Source: Heliocidaris erythrogramma (Eukaryota; Echinodermata; Echinoidea; Camarodonta; Echinometridae). Taken from it: a stretch of DNA of 64,000 nt. The notes under the pieces were generated by a model, which worked only from the letters and a program-made list of their open reading frames with translations, did not search any database and had not been told where the DNA came from. Positions 47,001 through 55,625 of the stretch are shown piece by piece. Position 1 is the stretch's first letter. The number at the start of each line of letters is the position of its first letter. The position numbers and the translations under genes are program-made. The stretch spans positions 24,791,608 to 24,855,607 of the forward strand of contig CM046868.1 in NCBI GenBank assembly GCA_025617745.1. Reading direction: 5' to 3'.

Positions 47001-47300
47001 ATCTCGAGCAGTGGTAGTGTTTCGTCTTCTAGCAATCGCTCACCTAGGAATAGCGTCGAGCGTGACCCCGTCATCTCTTTGATCAGTAATTCGACAATGG
47101 CGCCTATTGCGGTTCTCGAAAATGATCTCCATGGCAACGAATGTGCCCTGTCGTATGTCCAAGGTATCACCAGCAATTCAAACTCCTACCATACTGAAGC
47201 AGCGAACGATAACGAGACACGACGGACAATTACAGAAGATACAGCGAACTCGGAGGCGTCACCGAGGAATGCTGAGAAACAGCCGTCAGCAACTGAGTAA
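29239..47300 (+). CDS. Class C GPCR, metabotropic glutamate receptor-like, four coding exons
   Basis: Joining 29239-30103, 34996-35603, 40999-41122 and 45877-47300 gives 1006 residues plus stop, with phases 1, 0, 1 and GT-AG borders. Residues 1-19 are a signal peptide. Residues about 20-490 form the Venus-flytrap ligand domain (HFGWSWVSFIS, RVWVLAS). Residues 492-557 are the Cys-rich domain with nine cysteines (PESKCSPDC, SCCFVC, MRCEQC). Residues about 567-815 hold seven helices with SPIVKAANREL (595-605), the Cys632-Cys721 bridge pair, LPENFGEAR in the third inner loop (E754) and YFPKCY at 808-813. The tail to 1006 is Ser-rich. Receptors of this family are plasma-membrane dimers signalling through G proteins. 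Glutamate-contacting positions look substituted, so the ligand is unknown. Family call is firm. Confidence 0.95.
30258..30345. repeat. AAT/AAAT microsatellite in receptor intron 1
   Basis: AAT repeats pass into AAAT and AAATAAA repeats. It sits directly before the degenerate foldback minisatellite. Confidence 0.85.
30359..30540. repeat. Degenerate GGACAAC-type minisatellite (intron 1)
   Basis: Units such as AGGACAACCAACCCCTGG, AGGACAATGACCGCGG and AGACAACGATCCCCTAGG recur. Opposite-strand relatives such as GTGGTAATTGGGGTA follow. This is an eroded version of the array at 3608-3880. Confidence 0.55.
30615..30930 (+). mobile_element. SINE, family 2 (intron 1)
   Basis: A tRNA-like head with GGGTTCGATCCCGAC is followed by TTAAGCAAGGCATTTTATC, CTCTCCACCCAGGTG, AATGGGTACCCGGTAGG and a GGTAAAGCGC tail with ATT repeats. 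It runs about 315 bp. Related copies lie near 40 kb (minus) and 48 kb (head only). Confidence 0.75.
31105..31122. repeat. Poly-G tract
   Basis: A run of about 14 G follows CACCAAAG in intron 1 of the receptor gene. Confidence 0.8.
31359..31440. repeat. 22-nt poly-G followed by a CT microsatellite (intron 1)
   Basis: G runs from 31359 to 31380 without a break, and CT repeats from about 31405 to 31437. A 22-nt C run lies at 31921-31942 in the same intron. Confidence 0.85.
32787..33062 (+). mobile_element. SINE, family 1 (copy in intron 1)
   Basis: It is collinear with the copy at 7012-7325. The B box GGGTTCGATCC is intact, followed by TCGCTCTCGACCCAGGTGT and a GATAAATAAGTCGACTTT ending. An A-rich block lies just before the head. 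Confidence 0.75.
33939..34841. mobile_element. TTAA-flanked element, family T (903 bp, intron 1)
   Basis: The ends read AGGAGAATTAACC and, in reverse complement, the identical AGGAGAATTAACC. TTAA flanks both sides (33935-33938 and 34842-34845). Long inner arms are visible: ACATGGGGGCTGCCATTTT on the left and AATGGCAGCCCCCATG on the right. It shares ends and inner words with 24981-25606. There is no transposase frame. The right end lies 154 bp before exon 2. Confidence 0.8.
34996..35603 (+). CDS. Receptor exon 2: second part of ligand domain
   Basis: The exon lies between a TTCTAG acceptor and a GGAAAG/GTAAAT donor. It completes codon 289 and continues to 491. RVWVLAS corresponds to the TWIAS segment of mGluRs. 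The rest (five Cys residues, long polar loops) is divergent from the textbook receptors but stays open and in frame for 608 bp, richer in GC than the introns on both sides. Confidence 0.9.
35604..37280. other. First part of receptor intron 2, no bounded element seen
   Basis: AT-rich intron sequence with a G run at about 36759-36772. No gene or clear repeat could be supported. Confidence 0.4.
37285..37440 (+). mobile_element. SINE 3' part (intron 2)
   Basis: The block GAATTAATTCCTTGAATGC, then ATCGGTAGCC, GAGCGCCTTGAGCACC and GAGCGCTATATAAATATCC with an ATT tail is the usual 3' body and tail of marine invertebrate SINEs. The tRNA-like head is missing. Confidence 0.6.
37440..37550 (+). repeat. 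Dispersed repeat, copy B (intron 2)
   Basis: It matches the reverse complement of 4109-4221 over about 105 bp with a few changes, starting near AATTTCTTGGTACTAC and ending at GTATATAACAAATTA, then an ATT run. It sits directly after the tail of the SINE fragment. Confidence 0.75.
37551..39940. other. Middle of receptor intron 2, minor repeats only
   Basis: It contains a GGTTGTGGTTGT run at about 38218-38250 and a short ACATCACATG direct repeat near 38660-38685. Nothing else was recognised. Confidence 0.4.
39945..40185 (-). mobile_element. SINE, family 2, minus orientation (intron 2)
   Basis: In reverse complement the head reads GTAGTCTAATG then GGGGTTCGAATCCCAGC. The body has CACTCTCCACCCAGGGGTAA and ATGGGTATCTGATATGG. 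The order matches the family 2 copy at 30615-30930. Confidence 0.7.
40220..40890. repeat. Tandem array with about 100-bp period (intron 2)
   Basis: The word TCTTCCGAAACCTCTCG or a close variant recurs at about 40226, 40366, 40478, 40581, 40671, 40769 and 40866, usually after GCATTATATTCGTTAATC. The spacing is 90-140 bp. It ends about 110 bp before exon 3. Confidence 0.75.
40999..41122 (+). CDS. Receptor exon 3: first part of Cys-rich domain
   Basis: This 124-bp exon from a CTTTCCCAG acceptor to a TGATG/GTAAGC donor encodes IPESKCSPDCPPSHTRFS followed by SCCFVCLYC. These are six of the nine cysteines of the NCD3G module that couples the ligand domain to the membrane helices. The phases match its neighbours exactly. 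Confidence 0.93.
41175..41430. mobile_element. G/C-rich MITE remnant (intron 3)
   Basis: It starts with CAGTAGCGTATAGCCACCGC and contains GTGCCCATCCCCCATTG, a GA run, a 19-nt C run at 41301-41319 and, on the far side, GGTGCCCTACTACCCC and GTTACGCCACTACC. GCGTAGC-type ends with G/C runs inside recur at about 51606-51875. The ends are eroded. Confidence 0.4.
41448..41560. repeat. Short GGACAAC-type minisatellite (intron 3)
   Basis: TCAACTACCCACCAGC is followed by GGGGTAGTTGTCCTAGGG and GGGGGTAATTGTCCAGCG. These are the same units as in the foldback array at 3608-3880, in both orientations. Confidence 0.6.
42370..42514 (+). pseudogene. Decayed LINE reverse-transcriptase C-terminus (intron 3)
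   Basis: Translated in one frame the block gives RSVSFYGSRIWNSLPLDIK, then a Ser/Lys-rich FCRKLREIM segment and a stop. The IWNSLPLDIK word is the well-known C-terminal signature of CR1/L2/Jockey-like non-LTR retrotransposons. An in-frame stop lies just upstream and no reverse-transcriptase core is nearby, so this is a 5'-truncated, dead copy. Confidence 0.7.
43908..43926. repeat. Poly-G tract (intron 3)
   Basis: A run of about 17 G. The nearby ATT run and TA run (43988-44020) make the region simple-sequence rich. Confidence 0.8.
44354..44680. repeat. Three tandem units of about 110-120 bp (intron 3)
   Basis: Units start at GGTTCATT at 44354, 44473 and 44582. Each contains AATGAAGCGCTGAATTGGCC, CCTTGACCAAGCTCC and a TTTTATTTTATT run of variable length. 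The 10-bp difference in unit length comes from that run. Units are highly similar, so the array is young. Confidence 0.85.
45484..45674 (+). mobile_element. SINE with 7SL (SRP RNA)-like head, copy 1 (intron 3)
   Basis: The head reads CTGGGCGTTGTGGCGTGCGC, then CTGTTATCCAGCTACTGTGG, very like the 5' Alu domain of 7SL RNA. It is followed by a pol III B-box-like CAGGTTCGAGAC. The body, from TCTTTCGGATGGTGACGTTA to CACGTCTGTAAAA, is shared with 53430-53595. A CA microsatellite (45650-45674) ends it. It lies about 200 bp before receptor exon 4. Confidence 0.65.
45877..47300 (+). CDS. Receptor exon 4: rest of Cys-rich domain, seven helices, tail
   Basis: One exon encodes residues 533-1006, so the whole membrane domain is uninterrupted. 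After MRCEQC and SGSCEPRYLDYLRW come helix 1 and the rest. The tail of about 190 residues contains Ser clusters (SSSGSVSSSSNRSPRNS) and basic stretches. I see no Homer-binding PPxxF motif and no obvious PDZ ligand at the end (QPSATE). GC content is markedly higher than in the intron. Confidence 0.96.
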
Positions 47301-47710
47301 CTTCTCTGGAGTCCCTGACCGTCATGTGATCTCGATACCATGTGAATTGCCTCATGGAAATGGTGAAAAATCGGACGTTTTTGTATAGTAGTGACATCTT
47401 CACATGTCCTTGGTTGTGATGCAAATGACACAATGAATGAAGATCAAAGTATGGCAATGGCAAGAAATGTGACCAAGTGGACATTGGTCAAAAGGAAAGC
47501 ATCAGTTAAGTCACGATCAATTTGTGTGACTGACTAGTTGACAAAAATCAATACGACATAACGTGTGTCTACGTCACGCATGGAAGACCAGTAGTGTCGT
47601 GCCTGGCACAGCTGAATATGGGTTATCCAGCCGTTTCATTCAAATGTAAACACTTATAATGTACATGTATGTTATTGTTTTGTTTTAACTGAACGGAAAA
47701 TAAATACTAC
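47301..47710 (+). other. Receptor 3' UTR with AATAAA signal
   Basis: An AATAAA lies at 47699-47704, about 400 nt after the stop codon, followed by an ACT trinucleotide run and a 22-nt C run (47770-47791). No better signal occurs earlier. Confidence 0.5.
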
Positions 47711-48044
47711 TACTACTACTACTACGCAGGGGTGCCCTCGTACATTATGATACCCGGCTTAACACCCCGCCCCCCCCCCCCCCCCCCCCCCGTTTGTACG
47801 TTTCGGAATACGACCCTGTAAAGCCACGGTTATTCACGACTTGGACAAATGTAGAAAGATCACGAACGTGCATGATGACGATGATTTCTGGCGGATGAGC
47901 AGAGAGACTGAAAAACTACTGAGCTGATAACGAATCAGATGACTTGGAAATTTCAAAAGCAGCAAGCCAGAAAACATTATACATTTAAAGGCTGGTAACA
48001 TTATTTTGTCCGATAACGATAACGAGATTTTTCATTTAAGTGTC

Positions 48045-48160
48045 GTAGCCGAGTGATTAAAAACACCCAACTGGAAATGCGAGGATTGGGGATTCGATTC
48101 CCGGTACGGCACTTATGCCCTTAATGAGCAAGGCATTTTATTTACAGTGGTATATTAAAT
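48045..48160 (+). mobile_element. SINE, family 2, head fragment
   Basis: TAGCCGAGTGATTA (A box) and GGGATTCGATTCCCGG (B box) are followed by CACTTATGCCCTTAATGAG and CAAGGCATTTTATTTAC, which match the family 2 copy at 30615-30930. The body is cut off. Confidence 0.65.
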
Positions 48161-48272
48161 AAATGGTGTTTGGCATATTGATACGTGTGTGAGTGTATTT
48201 CTTTAAAAAGGAATTAAAGTGTAAATAAAGCCACACCATATAACTATCCTACTAGAGTATACTCACACATAC

Positions 48273-48999
48273 ACACCCTAATTCTCGCTACCTCAAATAT
48301 GCAATTTTCGATGTAGAGGGCAATATTATGCATGGAATAAGCCAGTTCGGGGTTAGCGCATGGTACAAATGACCCCAAATATCCACAGATATTTTAGACA
48401 TGGAGGGTCCCTTTATGTGCACTTCAGAAAAATAACTCTGGGAGTGATAGAGGTGCCTCATGAATAGCTCTTGTTTCCCCCTTTAAAAAGAATACTTCCA
48501 CCTGGATATCATGGAATGCTATCCAGCTATAATGATTACATGACATTCATGAGCACATGTCGAATATTAGTGTCAGTGGGTTTTAGAATTTTGGTACAGA
48601 TGACCTTTATCTGCTCATGCTCAGATTGCATCCCCGAAGTGGCTTATTGGTCCGCATCTTCGTCAACTTCACTTCCGGTCCGTATTGAAATACTACGGCT
48701 TATGAATAAAATGAGCGCTAAAATGCTTAATTTTTGGATCGCATGACATAAACCACTCAAATTTTGAAAATGCAACCAATTGTCTCAATAAATCATGGTA
48801 TCTTTTCAAACATGTCGGTTAATTTATACTCAAACTCGAGGATTTTTGTAATACCTGTGTACATTTTCAATGCAAAAAGACAAACACTTGTCGACCCGCT
48901 CGGGATATTGTCAGCACTGCGCATGCGTGTTTTACATGACAAACGCCATCTGTTGGCGAAATTGCGTATTTGGGGTAGCGAGAATTATAGGTAGGGTGT
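48273..48999. mobile_element. Terminal-inverted-repeat element, 727 bp
   Basis: The left end reads ACACCCTAATTCTCGCTACC. The right end in reverse complement reads ACACCCTACCTATAATTCTC followed by GCTACCCC; the arms then agree through CAAATATGCAATTTTCG, about 40 bp in all with a small insertion. The interior has no transposase frame. Confidence 0.7.
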
Positions 49000-49960
49000 A
49001 CCTTTAATTGAAAATTTCTTTATCGTGACCAGCCCTTATAGCACTATTCCCGGGGTAGCGGCGTCTTATACATTTCTGAGCAAGTCACAGACATGAAAGG
49101 AGATGCTATTGTGCGGATGACAGAATATAAAACTGTGTAATATGTTTTTCACTGTACGTGAGCAAAACAATGATTCTTGTCTGTCGAATGTACCTTAAGT
49201 TGGACAACTACTTATCAATGAATGAGTTATATTGTTTTCTACGATACGAAAGAATAATGACGACGATTACATACGCACATCACAAACTTCGGGCGAGATG
49301 GCACTTCCGATACTGTTAATCCGAAATATTTTATGCCGCTTTTTCATGTTTGTATCTTAAGGGCCAGTAACTTTTGTATTATATTATGGATGGTTGTCTG
49401 TTTGTATTGGAGGTGACTTTTCGAGTATAAACTGTTATTGCATATGGAGCAAACTGTGTAGCGCTTTGTAAATAGAAGGAAAGGCGCTCTGTGCATTAAA
49501 CTTACTCTATGAATTGGCTCTGATCAAAATTTAATATGAGTAAGAAAATTGTAAGTGCGTCATATGACTTTCGATCACGCGAAACAGAATTTAATTGAAA
49601 ATTTGAAATAAGACATTATTTATAGCAGGTTGTACTTTCCGTAGGTGATTGAGATGTGCTTGCAGCACAGTAATCACGTGTCCAATGTGAATGTGAATCC
49701 CTATTGCTTTAATGATTCTTGTTATTGCAAGTTTGTTTACCTTGGCGAAGCGAAAAAGGCGCACACATTATTTCCCCATATAGGCTCATGTGTTAAAAAT
49801 GAGAAATAAAACAAATCATGAAAAATGAGTGCTAGCAATGACCATTTAAACTTGTATCTTGACTAGTTCATACAATTTCCTTGACTTCCTGCAAATATGA
49901 AGGAAATCTTTCAGCATTTTGTTCTCTTTACTGGGGTTGCCACTTAGACTCCCCACAAAC
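49000..49960. other. Gene-free stretch
   Basis: A retroposon-tail-like GTAGCGCTTTGTAAATAG and AAGGCGCTCTGTGCATTAAA block lies at about 49458-49502. Nothing else could be supported. Confidence 0.4.
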
Positions 49961-49962
49961 CT

Positions 49963-50129
49963 GGGGTGTTTCATAAAGCTGTTCGTACAGTTACGAATGA
50001 CTTTACGAACGACTGGAACATGTTCTTGGGTGCTATACTAATCAGATTCTCAATCATTTAGCACAAGAACTGATCACCAGTCGTGCTTAAAGTCGTGCGT
50101 AACTTACGAACAGCTTTATGAAACACCCC
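49963..50129. mobile_element. MITE, 167 bp, GGGGTGTTTCATAAAGCTG ends
   Basis: The left arm GGGGTGTTTCATAAAGCTGT continues through ACGAATGACTTTACGAACGA. The right arm is its near-complete reverse complement, ending CAGCTTTATGAAACACCCC. Arms of about 55-60 bp leave only a short loop. It cannot code for anything. Confidence 0.88.
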
Positions 50130-51600
50130 CTGGTCTATAAGCCACAGTGGTTATGAGGTTTCTTGGGCTGCTAATAAAGTCCCTATAAAATCCCACTGGG
50201 ACCAACTCCTGCTCTCTCATGGGGCTGATCTGAACCAGTATAGTTATCCCTCTTTAGGAAAATATAAAAAAGTGTTTAAATTGATTTTATATGAATTTTT
50301 TTCAACAATGACATCTTTGGGAGGGAATTCCCCGAAATGACTGTATCTAATTACAGGCGTTCCGCCTTCAGAGACACAAGGGCTGGTGCCCTACCCCTCC
50401 CCCATCGCATAGCGAAACAAGAAAGAGAAAGAGGGATAAGAAAAGTAGGGGTGGAAACGTTAAAAAAAGTCACATGTTTATTCATATAATGACTCACTGT
50501 ACCAAGTCATATTGTATTAGAAGGTAAAAACAAGCAACAGCAACAAAAAATGACCATGTTTAATCCAGAGAATTTCCTGGTTTAATACTAGAATTTACGA
50601 ATATTTCGTTAACTCTTTGGGAACCATTTATGATATTTAAATGCGGTGTTTTCATGCACAGATGGATATTGATATAGGTATTTCAAACGTATTCACTTTT
50701 ATTTCACAAAAGACTTATGTTTTTTATTGTAAGGTTGCCTAATCAGTAATTGTCGAATAACTTGTTTAAGGAGTATAGTTTTTTTCAGTATTCATGCTAT
50801 GTCAACAAAACTTTTGGCAAGAATTTTATTTCGTAATACATTATGTGTTTCATCTTCATGCTTGCACTTTGTTATTCCCTGAATTTCGTCAGGAACTTCA
50901 CATACGAACAAATAATTACGACAATAATAATATAATATTATAATACTAGTTGTGCAATATCAAATTCAAAAGTTTTCATATGAACTAAAATAATGTTAAT
51001 GAATATGAACAAATGATAATTTTTTTTTTAATTGTGGGATCTGAGAGTGATTTCCCAACAACAAATAAAGCACATCCAAAATGATATAACATCATTAAAT
51101 ATTAAAAAATGTACAATTAAGATATATTTTATAAACCGATTGAAACAACTGTTTCAAATCAAAATCAAAGAATAATATAGATTAAATCTACATTATTACA
51201 AAAATTGAAGGACTAATGCACTTTTTCATAGAAATTATATGACACATGTATGACGTGATAATAGTGAATGAGCATGTTTCAGGCTTTATGTATTCATATA
51301 AAAAATGTATGTTGAAATTAAAAGACGGAAGTACGATGACTTCTGTGTTGAATGATCAAATATATTTTTTTCCTCATAGGTAGAGAAAAATCAGACCAGA
51401 ACATTATTCTTTCTCCGCTTGCCAAAGGCGACTTTCTCGAACATGAATTGCAAAATAAACCGTGCGTAACTGTCCCTTTTTATGTGCGTGTGAAAGACTG
51501 GGCTCATTTTGTGGAGATCAATAATAAAAATGTCGATTATTTGGCAATACGATGTGTGTTCGAATTAATGGTGTCGCTTAATGGAGATATGCATAATGGA
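50130..51600. other. AT-rich stretch, no gene supported
   Basis: A GGCGTTCCGCCTTCAGAGAC and GGTGCCCTACCCCTCCC block near 50358-50402 resembles a MITE remnant. An open frame at about 51352-51600 has no recognisable domain. Confidence 0.4.
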
Positions 51601-51605
51601 ATGAC

Positions 51606-51875
51606 TCAGTGTCGCAGCTAGGGGTGAGGGAAGGGGGGGGGTTGGGGGCACGTACCCCATCAAATGGCGAAACAGGAGGGCGAAAGCGAGAATGAGGAGA
51701 AATAGAAAGAGAGGAAGAGGGGCAACGAAAAAGGAAGACGATGTGAGTCCCCCCCCCCCCCCCCACACACACACACTTTCCCACAATCAGTGGCCTTGTA
51801 AATTCGTATTTCATTCACCGAGGAAGACTAGTGCCCTCTCAATGACTGGACACACGCTACGCTACTGCGAAGACT
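51606..51875. mobile_element. MITE with GTCGCAGCTA/GCTACGCTACTG ends and G/C runs
   Basis: The left end is CAGTGTCGCAGCTAGGGG. The right end in reverse complement is CAGTAGCGTAGCGTG. Inside are a G run, GGGGGCACGTACCCC and a 17-nt C run (about 51750-51766), and GTGCCCTCTCAATGACTGG near the far end. The pattern is shared with 41175-41430. Confidence 0.5.
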
Positions 51876-52194
51876 TATTTTATATACTCTTGTGTATCAT
51901 ACAACTGTGGCGAACGAGTAATGCATTTGGAATTACAGGGATATCCAACCCCACAATTTCTATCCATATCAATCATACCAAATTCCAATCATAAAGATTT
52001 TGATAATGATTTCGAGTCACGTACTGAGGTTTTCAAAGGATATAAACTAATCACCGCCTAATAAGACTTATACTTTCAACTGAGCGAATACGGAATTCTA
52101 GTGACAAAAAAATGACAATAATGTGTATCTCGTAACTGTGTAACACTTATTTCGATTTTGCAGGTAAAACTCGCTTGTGAGAAGGGAAGATACA

Positions 52195-52415
52195 CGGGCA
52201 GATCCAGGATTTCGTAAAAAGGGGGTCACAATGCAGAAAAATTTCTGACTAGAAAAACAGATTATTATCAGATTTTTTTTTTTTTTTTTGGGGGGGGGGA
52301 CTTTTTACTCCAAAACATCTCTGTCAAGCAAAATATAATAACATTGAATGAAATGAAGAAAAAGTGAATTTAAAAATATTAAGAAAATAAAAGTGATGGA
52401 GTTCTGGATCCGCAT
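52195..52415. mobile_element. MITE with CAGATCCAG/CTGGATCCG ends
   Basis: GGGCAGATCCAGGATTTCG on the left faces GTTCTGGATCCGCATATG on the right. A T run and a G run lie inside (about 52267-52300). The arms are short and eroded. Confidence 0.45.
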
Positions 52416-52689
52416 ATGTGATATTCATAACTTTTTCTGCCATTTTTCATACTGTTTGTTTATCATAATTATAATACAGTTAATTACAATATCAACATGA
52501 GCAAAGAGTCGCTCGCCATACATGTCATATAAACCGGTCAGAACTATTCCTAGACTGTTCTTGATTTAGAATAAGGGGCGCTCGTCATGATTTCACCAAA
52601 GAACCGTGAGTCATAATCAAAATCACAATTTGTAAGTTATTACGATATACTAAACCTCAAAATATAAATAGATTTTTTTTTGGGGGGGG

Positions 52690-52829
52690 GCAAGGCCGTA
52701 CGCAGAAATTTTTTCCTGGGGGGCAAGATGATCGCTTTCAAAGGAACCCATAATTTGAAGTCTAAATTTTTAAAAAGTATGATTTTGAAATTTCTGGGGG
52801 GCAACTGCCCCCCGCTGCGTACGGCCTTG
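52690..52829. mobile_element. Short element with CAAGGCCGTACGCAG ends
   Basis: CAAGGCCGTACGCAG starts near 52690, and its exact reverse complement CTGCGTACGGCCTTG ends near 52829. CTGGGGGGCAA repeats follow the left end and precede the right end. Poly-G lies just outside on both sides. Confidence 0.65.
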
Positions 52830-53429
52830 GGGGGGGGGGGGTGTATTTTAAAGGGCAAATTCCAAGAACAAAGAACTCTATGAATAAAATGGGTTTTTTT
52901 AATCACCACCAGCGAATTTATAGCGAGTAGTATAATATAGTATTACACTGTATAAACTGTTTGGTAAAACTTGTGAGCGATAATCTTCCCAACTCGGGTG
53001 GTGTTTGCTGAATTTTTCGTAACAATTTGATCGTGATTGGACTAAACATTATCCAAGTTGGCCATGAAACTGCCAGTAGGTTGTGCGATTTCTCATTGCA
53101 ATATCAAATAAAATATCTTATCAGGAAAAGTTTCGGTTATATATTATGACAAAACGGTTGGAGATAAAGCTTAGCTTGGGATAGCCAAAAACCTGGAAAC
53201 ACTGTGCGAGGTTTAACAATTTCTTTTTTGCTTAATGATTGTACATAATCTGACAGAGCCTCTATAGTAAATATAACATGGTAGGTCACGTGGCTGAGCT
53301 ATTTTGCTTTGATATTGTAAGAGCATTTTCTCCCCCCCCCCCTTATCCCCAAAGTCTAAATAAATGGGTTTTGTTGATGTTGTTTTGGTTGATTATTGTT
53401 TTGCATATTCATTATTGTCATCATGATGT

Positions 53430-53595
53430 CGTGAGCCTGTAATCCAGCTAACAGTGGAAGTTACTAATTCAGCGGATACAGGTTCGAGACGTAAGAGTCT
53501 TTCGGATGGTGACGTTAAAGGACGGTTCCCAGACGTAAATAATCATATCTGATTGATACACGTCTGTAAAACCCAATTACACACACACACACACA
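53430..53595 (+). mobile_element. SINE with 7SL-like head, copy 2 (head shortened)
   Basis: It matches 45484-45674 from GCCTGTAATCCAGCTA through GGTTCGAGAC and TCTTTCGGATGGTGACGTTA to the CA microsatellite. The first 15-20 bases of the head are missing or diverged. The AATCCAGCTA word is even closer to 7SL than in copy 1. Confidence 0.65.
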
Positions 53596-53984
53596 TCATG
53601 TTGTAGGATATAGTTCATGTTTCATACCCATTACTGCATTGCCATTACTGCGTTGCCATCTTGTAATTAAGAACTTTTAAAATAATTTATCATAATAATG
53701 TATTTATGATTGTGTATACAGTGAAAAAAAAAATGAATATGTACTTATATATTTAAAATATTTTCTGTAATAATACCCGTAGTGCCATTTTTTTTTTCTG
53801 TAGCAAATGAAATAAATACGAATTATATTTGAATTGGGAATGTGATCATGTGTATTTATTTATCCCGGATGTAAAGTAATGACGTCTATATAGCTACGAT
53901 TGATTCATGGTGACATATAAAGGATAATCCGGTATGACAAATCTCTGCATTTCCGGAGGACTTTTGATTCACAAGAGAAGGAAA

Positions 53985-54070
53985 TATGTATATATATATA
54001 TATATATATATTAAAAAATATATAATAAAAATATATATTTAAAAAATATAGTTCTGCTTCGGACTTGCAA
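53985..54070. repeat. TA microsatellite block
   Basis: TA repeats with interspersed A-rich words. They border the long palindrome that follows. Confidence 0.8.
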
Positions 54071-54073
54071 AGT

Positions 54074-54181
54074 TATAGACAAAATAGGAATGAAAAGTCC
54101 GTATACGATGAAAAAATTCGAGAAAAAAAAAAATCGAATTTTCTCATCGTATACGGACTTTTCATTCCTATTTTGTCTATA
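54074..54181. repeat. Near-perfect palindrome, 48-bp arms
   Basis: The arms 54074-54121 and 54134-54181 are reverse complements with one mismatch. They contain GACAAAATAGGAATGAAAAG and GTCCGTATACGATGA. The spacer is A-rich, about 12 nt. TA microsatellites flank both sides. Confidence 0.9.
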
Positions 54182-54210
54182 TATATATATAATATATAAA
54201 AAATATAATT

Positions 54211-54288
54211 GTCCTGCGTCGGTTGATGAAAAATACACAAAAGTCAATGATGAATGAGACAACCGTTAAGAGATGAAAGAATTCAAAT
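54211..54288 (-). repeat. 78-bp dispersed module, copy 1
   Basis: Its reverse complement equals 62047-62124 except for one base. It contains CTCTTAACGGTTGTCTCATT and ATCAACCGACGCAGGAC. TA microsatellites flank this copy and the other. Confidence 0.92.
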
Positions 54289-54303
54289 TTTCGCCCATAG
54301 GGC

Positions 54304-54307
<4 letters not shown>

Positions 54308-54359
<52 letters not shown>
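54308..54359. repeat. Long TA microsatellite
   Basis: About 25 uninterrupted TA units close to the 78-bp module. Confidence 0.9.
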
Positions 54360-54360
<1 letters not shown>

Positions 54361-54429
54361 AATGTGAATACTTGTATATATAATATGATATATAATATAT
54401 AATGTGTCTTTTCTTACATAGATATTTCA

Positions 54430-55085
54430 ATATTAATTAGATATATATAAATATAAAATGTATTCAAAAGAAAACTGTTTACAAGACCGATTCGTGAAAA
54501 ATATATGTGTGACAAAAGCGATCCCATTGTAAATTATAGTGAAAACAAAATCTTGCAATTTTAGAGATCTGTCTGAAATTGAACAAAAACAGTTTAAATA
54601 TGCAGTGTTACGCAATCAGCACAAAACCATAACTATTAGACTTTTTCTCATAATCTATTAGTACTACATGTATATCATTGTAGATATAAAAAGACTGTGT
54701 GTAGATTCCTTGCATGCGGGATGTTGCAATAAAAGAGATTATAAAGGTACTGTTTATCACTTAAAATCATATTACGCGAAATCATTCAAAAGTGTTAAGA
54801 AGTGCAAAACAACAAATATAACAAACAGGCCTATACTTATATACAGATAGATATTTTTAACAAGGAAAATATTTTAAATATTTCGGTATATTTCCAGAAA
54901 ATAATATAGAAAGGCCCATGCTAAACAAAAAGAGAGAGATTTCTCTTTTTTAAATATTTGGCGATGACTATTGTGGCCTTCGCAGCAATTTGACATTGAC
55001 ATCACATACAATAAATTAAACAAAAGTGCGATATATTTAAAAAAAAAATTCATATCCTGGTGGAATTTCCCTTTGATATAAAGTT
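54430..55085. other. AT-rich stretch, nothing recognised
   Basis: No repeat border or coding similarity was seen. Confidence 0.4.
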
Positions 55086-55089
55086 AGTA

Positions 55090-55625
55090 ATAGTATAATG
55101 CAGAATGCTTTAATGGTTATCTGTATTTGGGTTATGGGAGGGAAGAAATAACCACTTTATCCAGTTTTATGCTTGAATAATTGAAAAAAAAACCATATTA
55201 TATTATGTAAGTGATCAATACAAAGTTTACAATCAATGTCAGTATGATAGAATGCTATGATGAGTATTTGTAATTAGTTTTGGGGAAGGGAGAATTAACA
55301 CATGCCCAGTTTTATGGGGATTTTTTTTAGTGTATCTATAGTATTTGGACAAGCTATTGTCATAACCGCGTTTCTTCCTAACCATTTAAAACTAGAATTT
55401 ATACACATTTCAGTCACATTGCATTACTTTTAAAAAGTGAAAAATACAAATTTTACAATGGCATTATATTTCAGGAAGTTATGATGAGTATCTGTATTTG
55501 GGTTATGAGTATATATAGGGAAGAAAATTAACACAGGCCCACTGTCCAGTTTTATGCGGATATTTTTAAAGTTAATAGTATTTGACCAAGCTGTTGTCAT
55601 AGCTGCATATTCTCATGCTGTATTG
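55090..55625. repeat. Degenerate tandem repeat, about 180-200 bp unit, three copies
   Basis: Each copy has a GAGTATCTGTATTTGGGTTATG-like start, an AGGGAAGAAAATTAACAC-like middle, then CCAGTTTTATGCGGAT and, in two copies, ATAGTATTTGACCAAGC. Copies begin near 55105, 55250 and 55485. They have diverged and contain indels. Confidence 0.6.

Noticed and set aside
51352-51621. 89-codon frame before a MITE.
   Set aside because: No recognised domain, and its end is made of MITE sequence. It could be an exon but nothing shows it.
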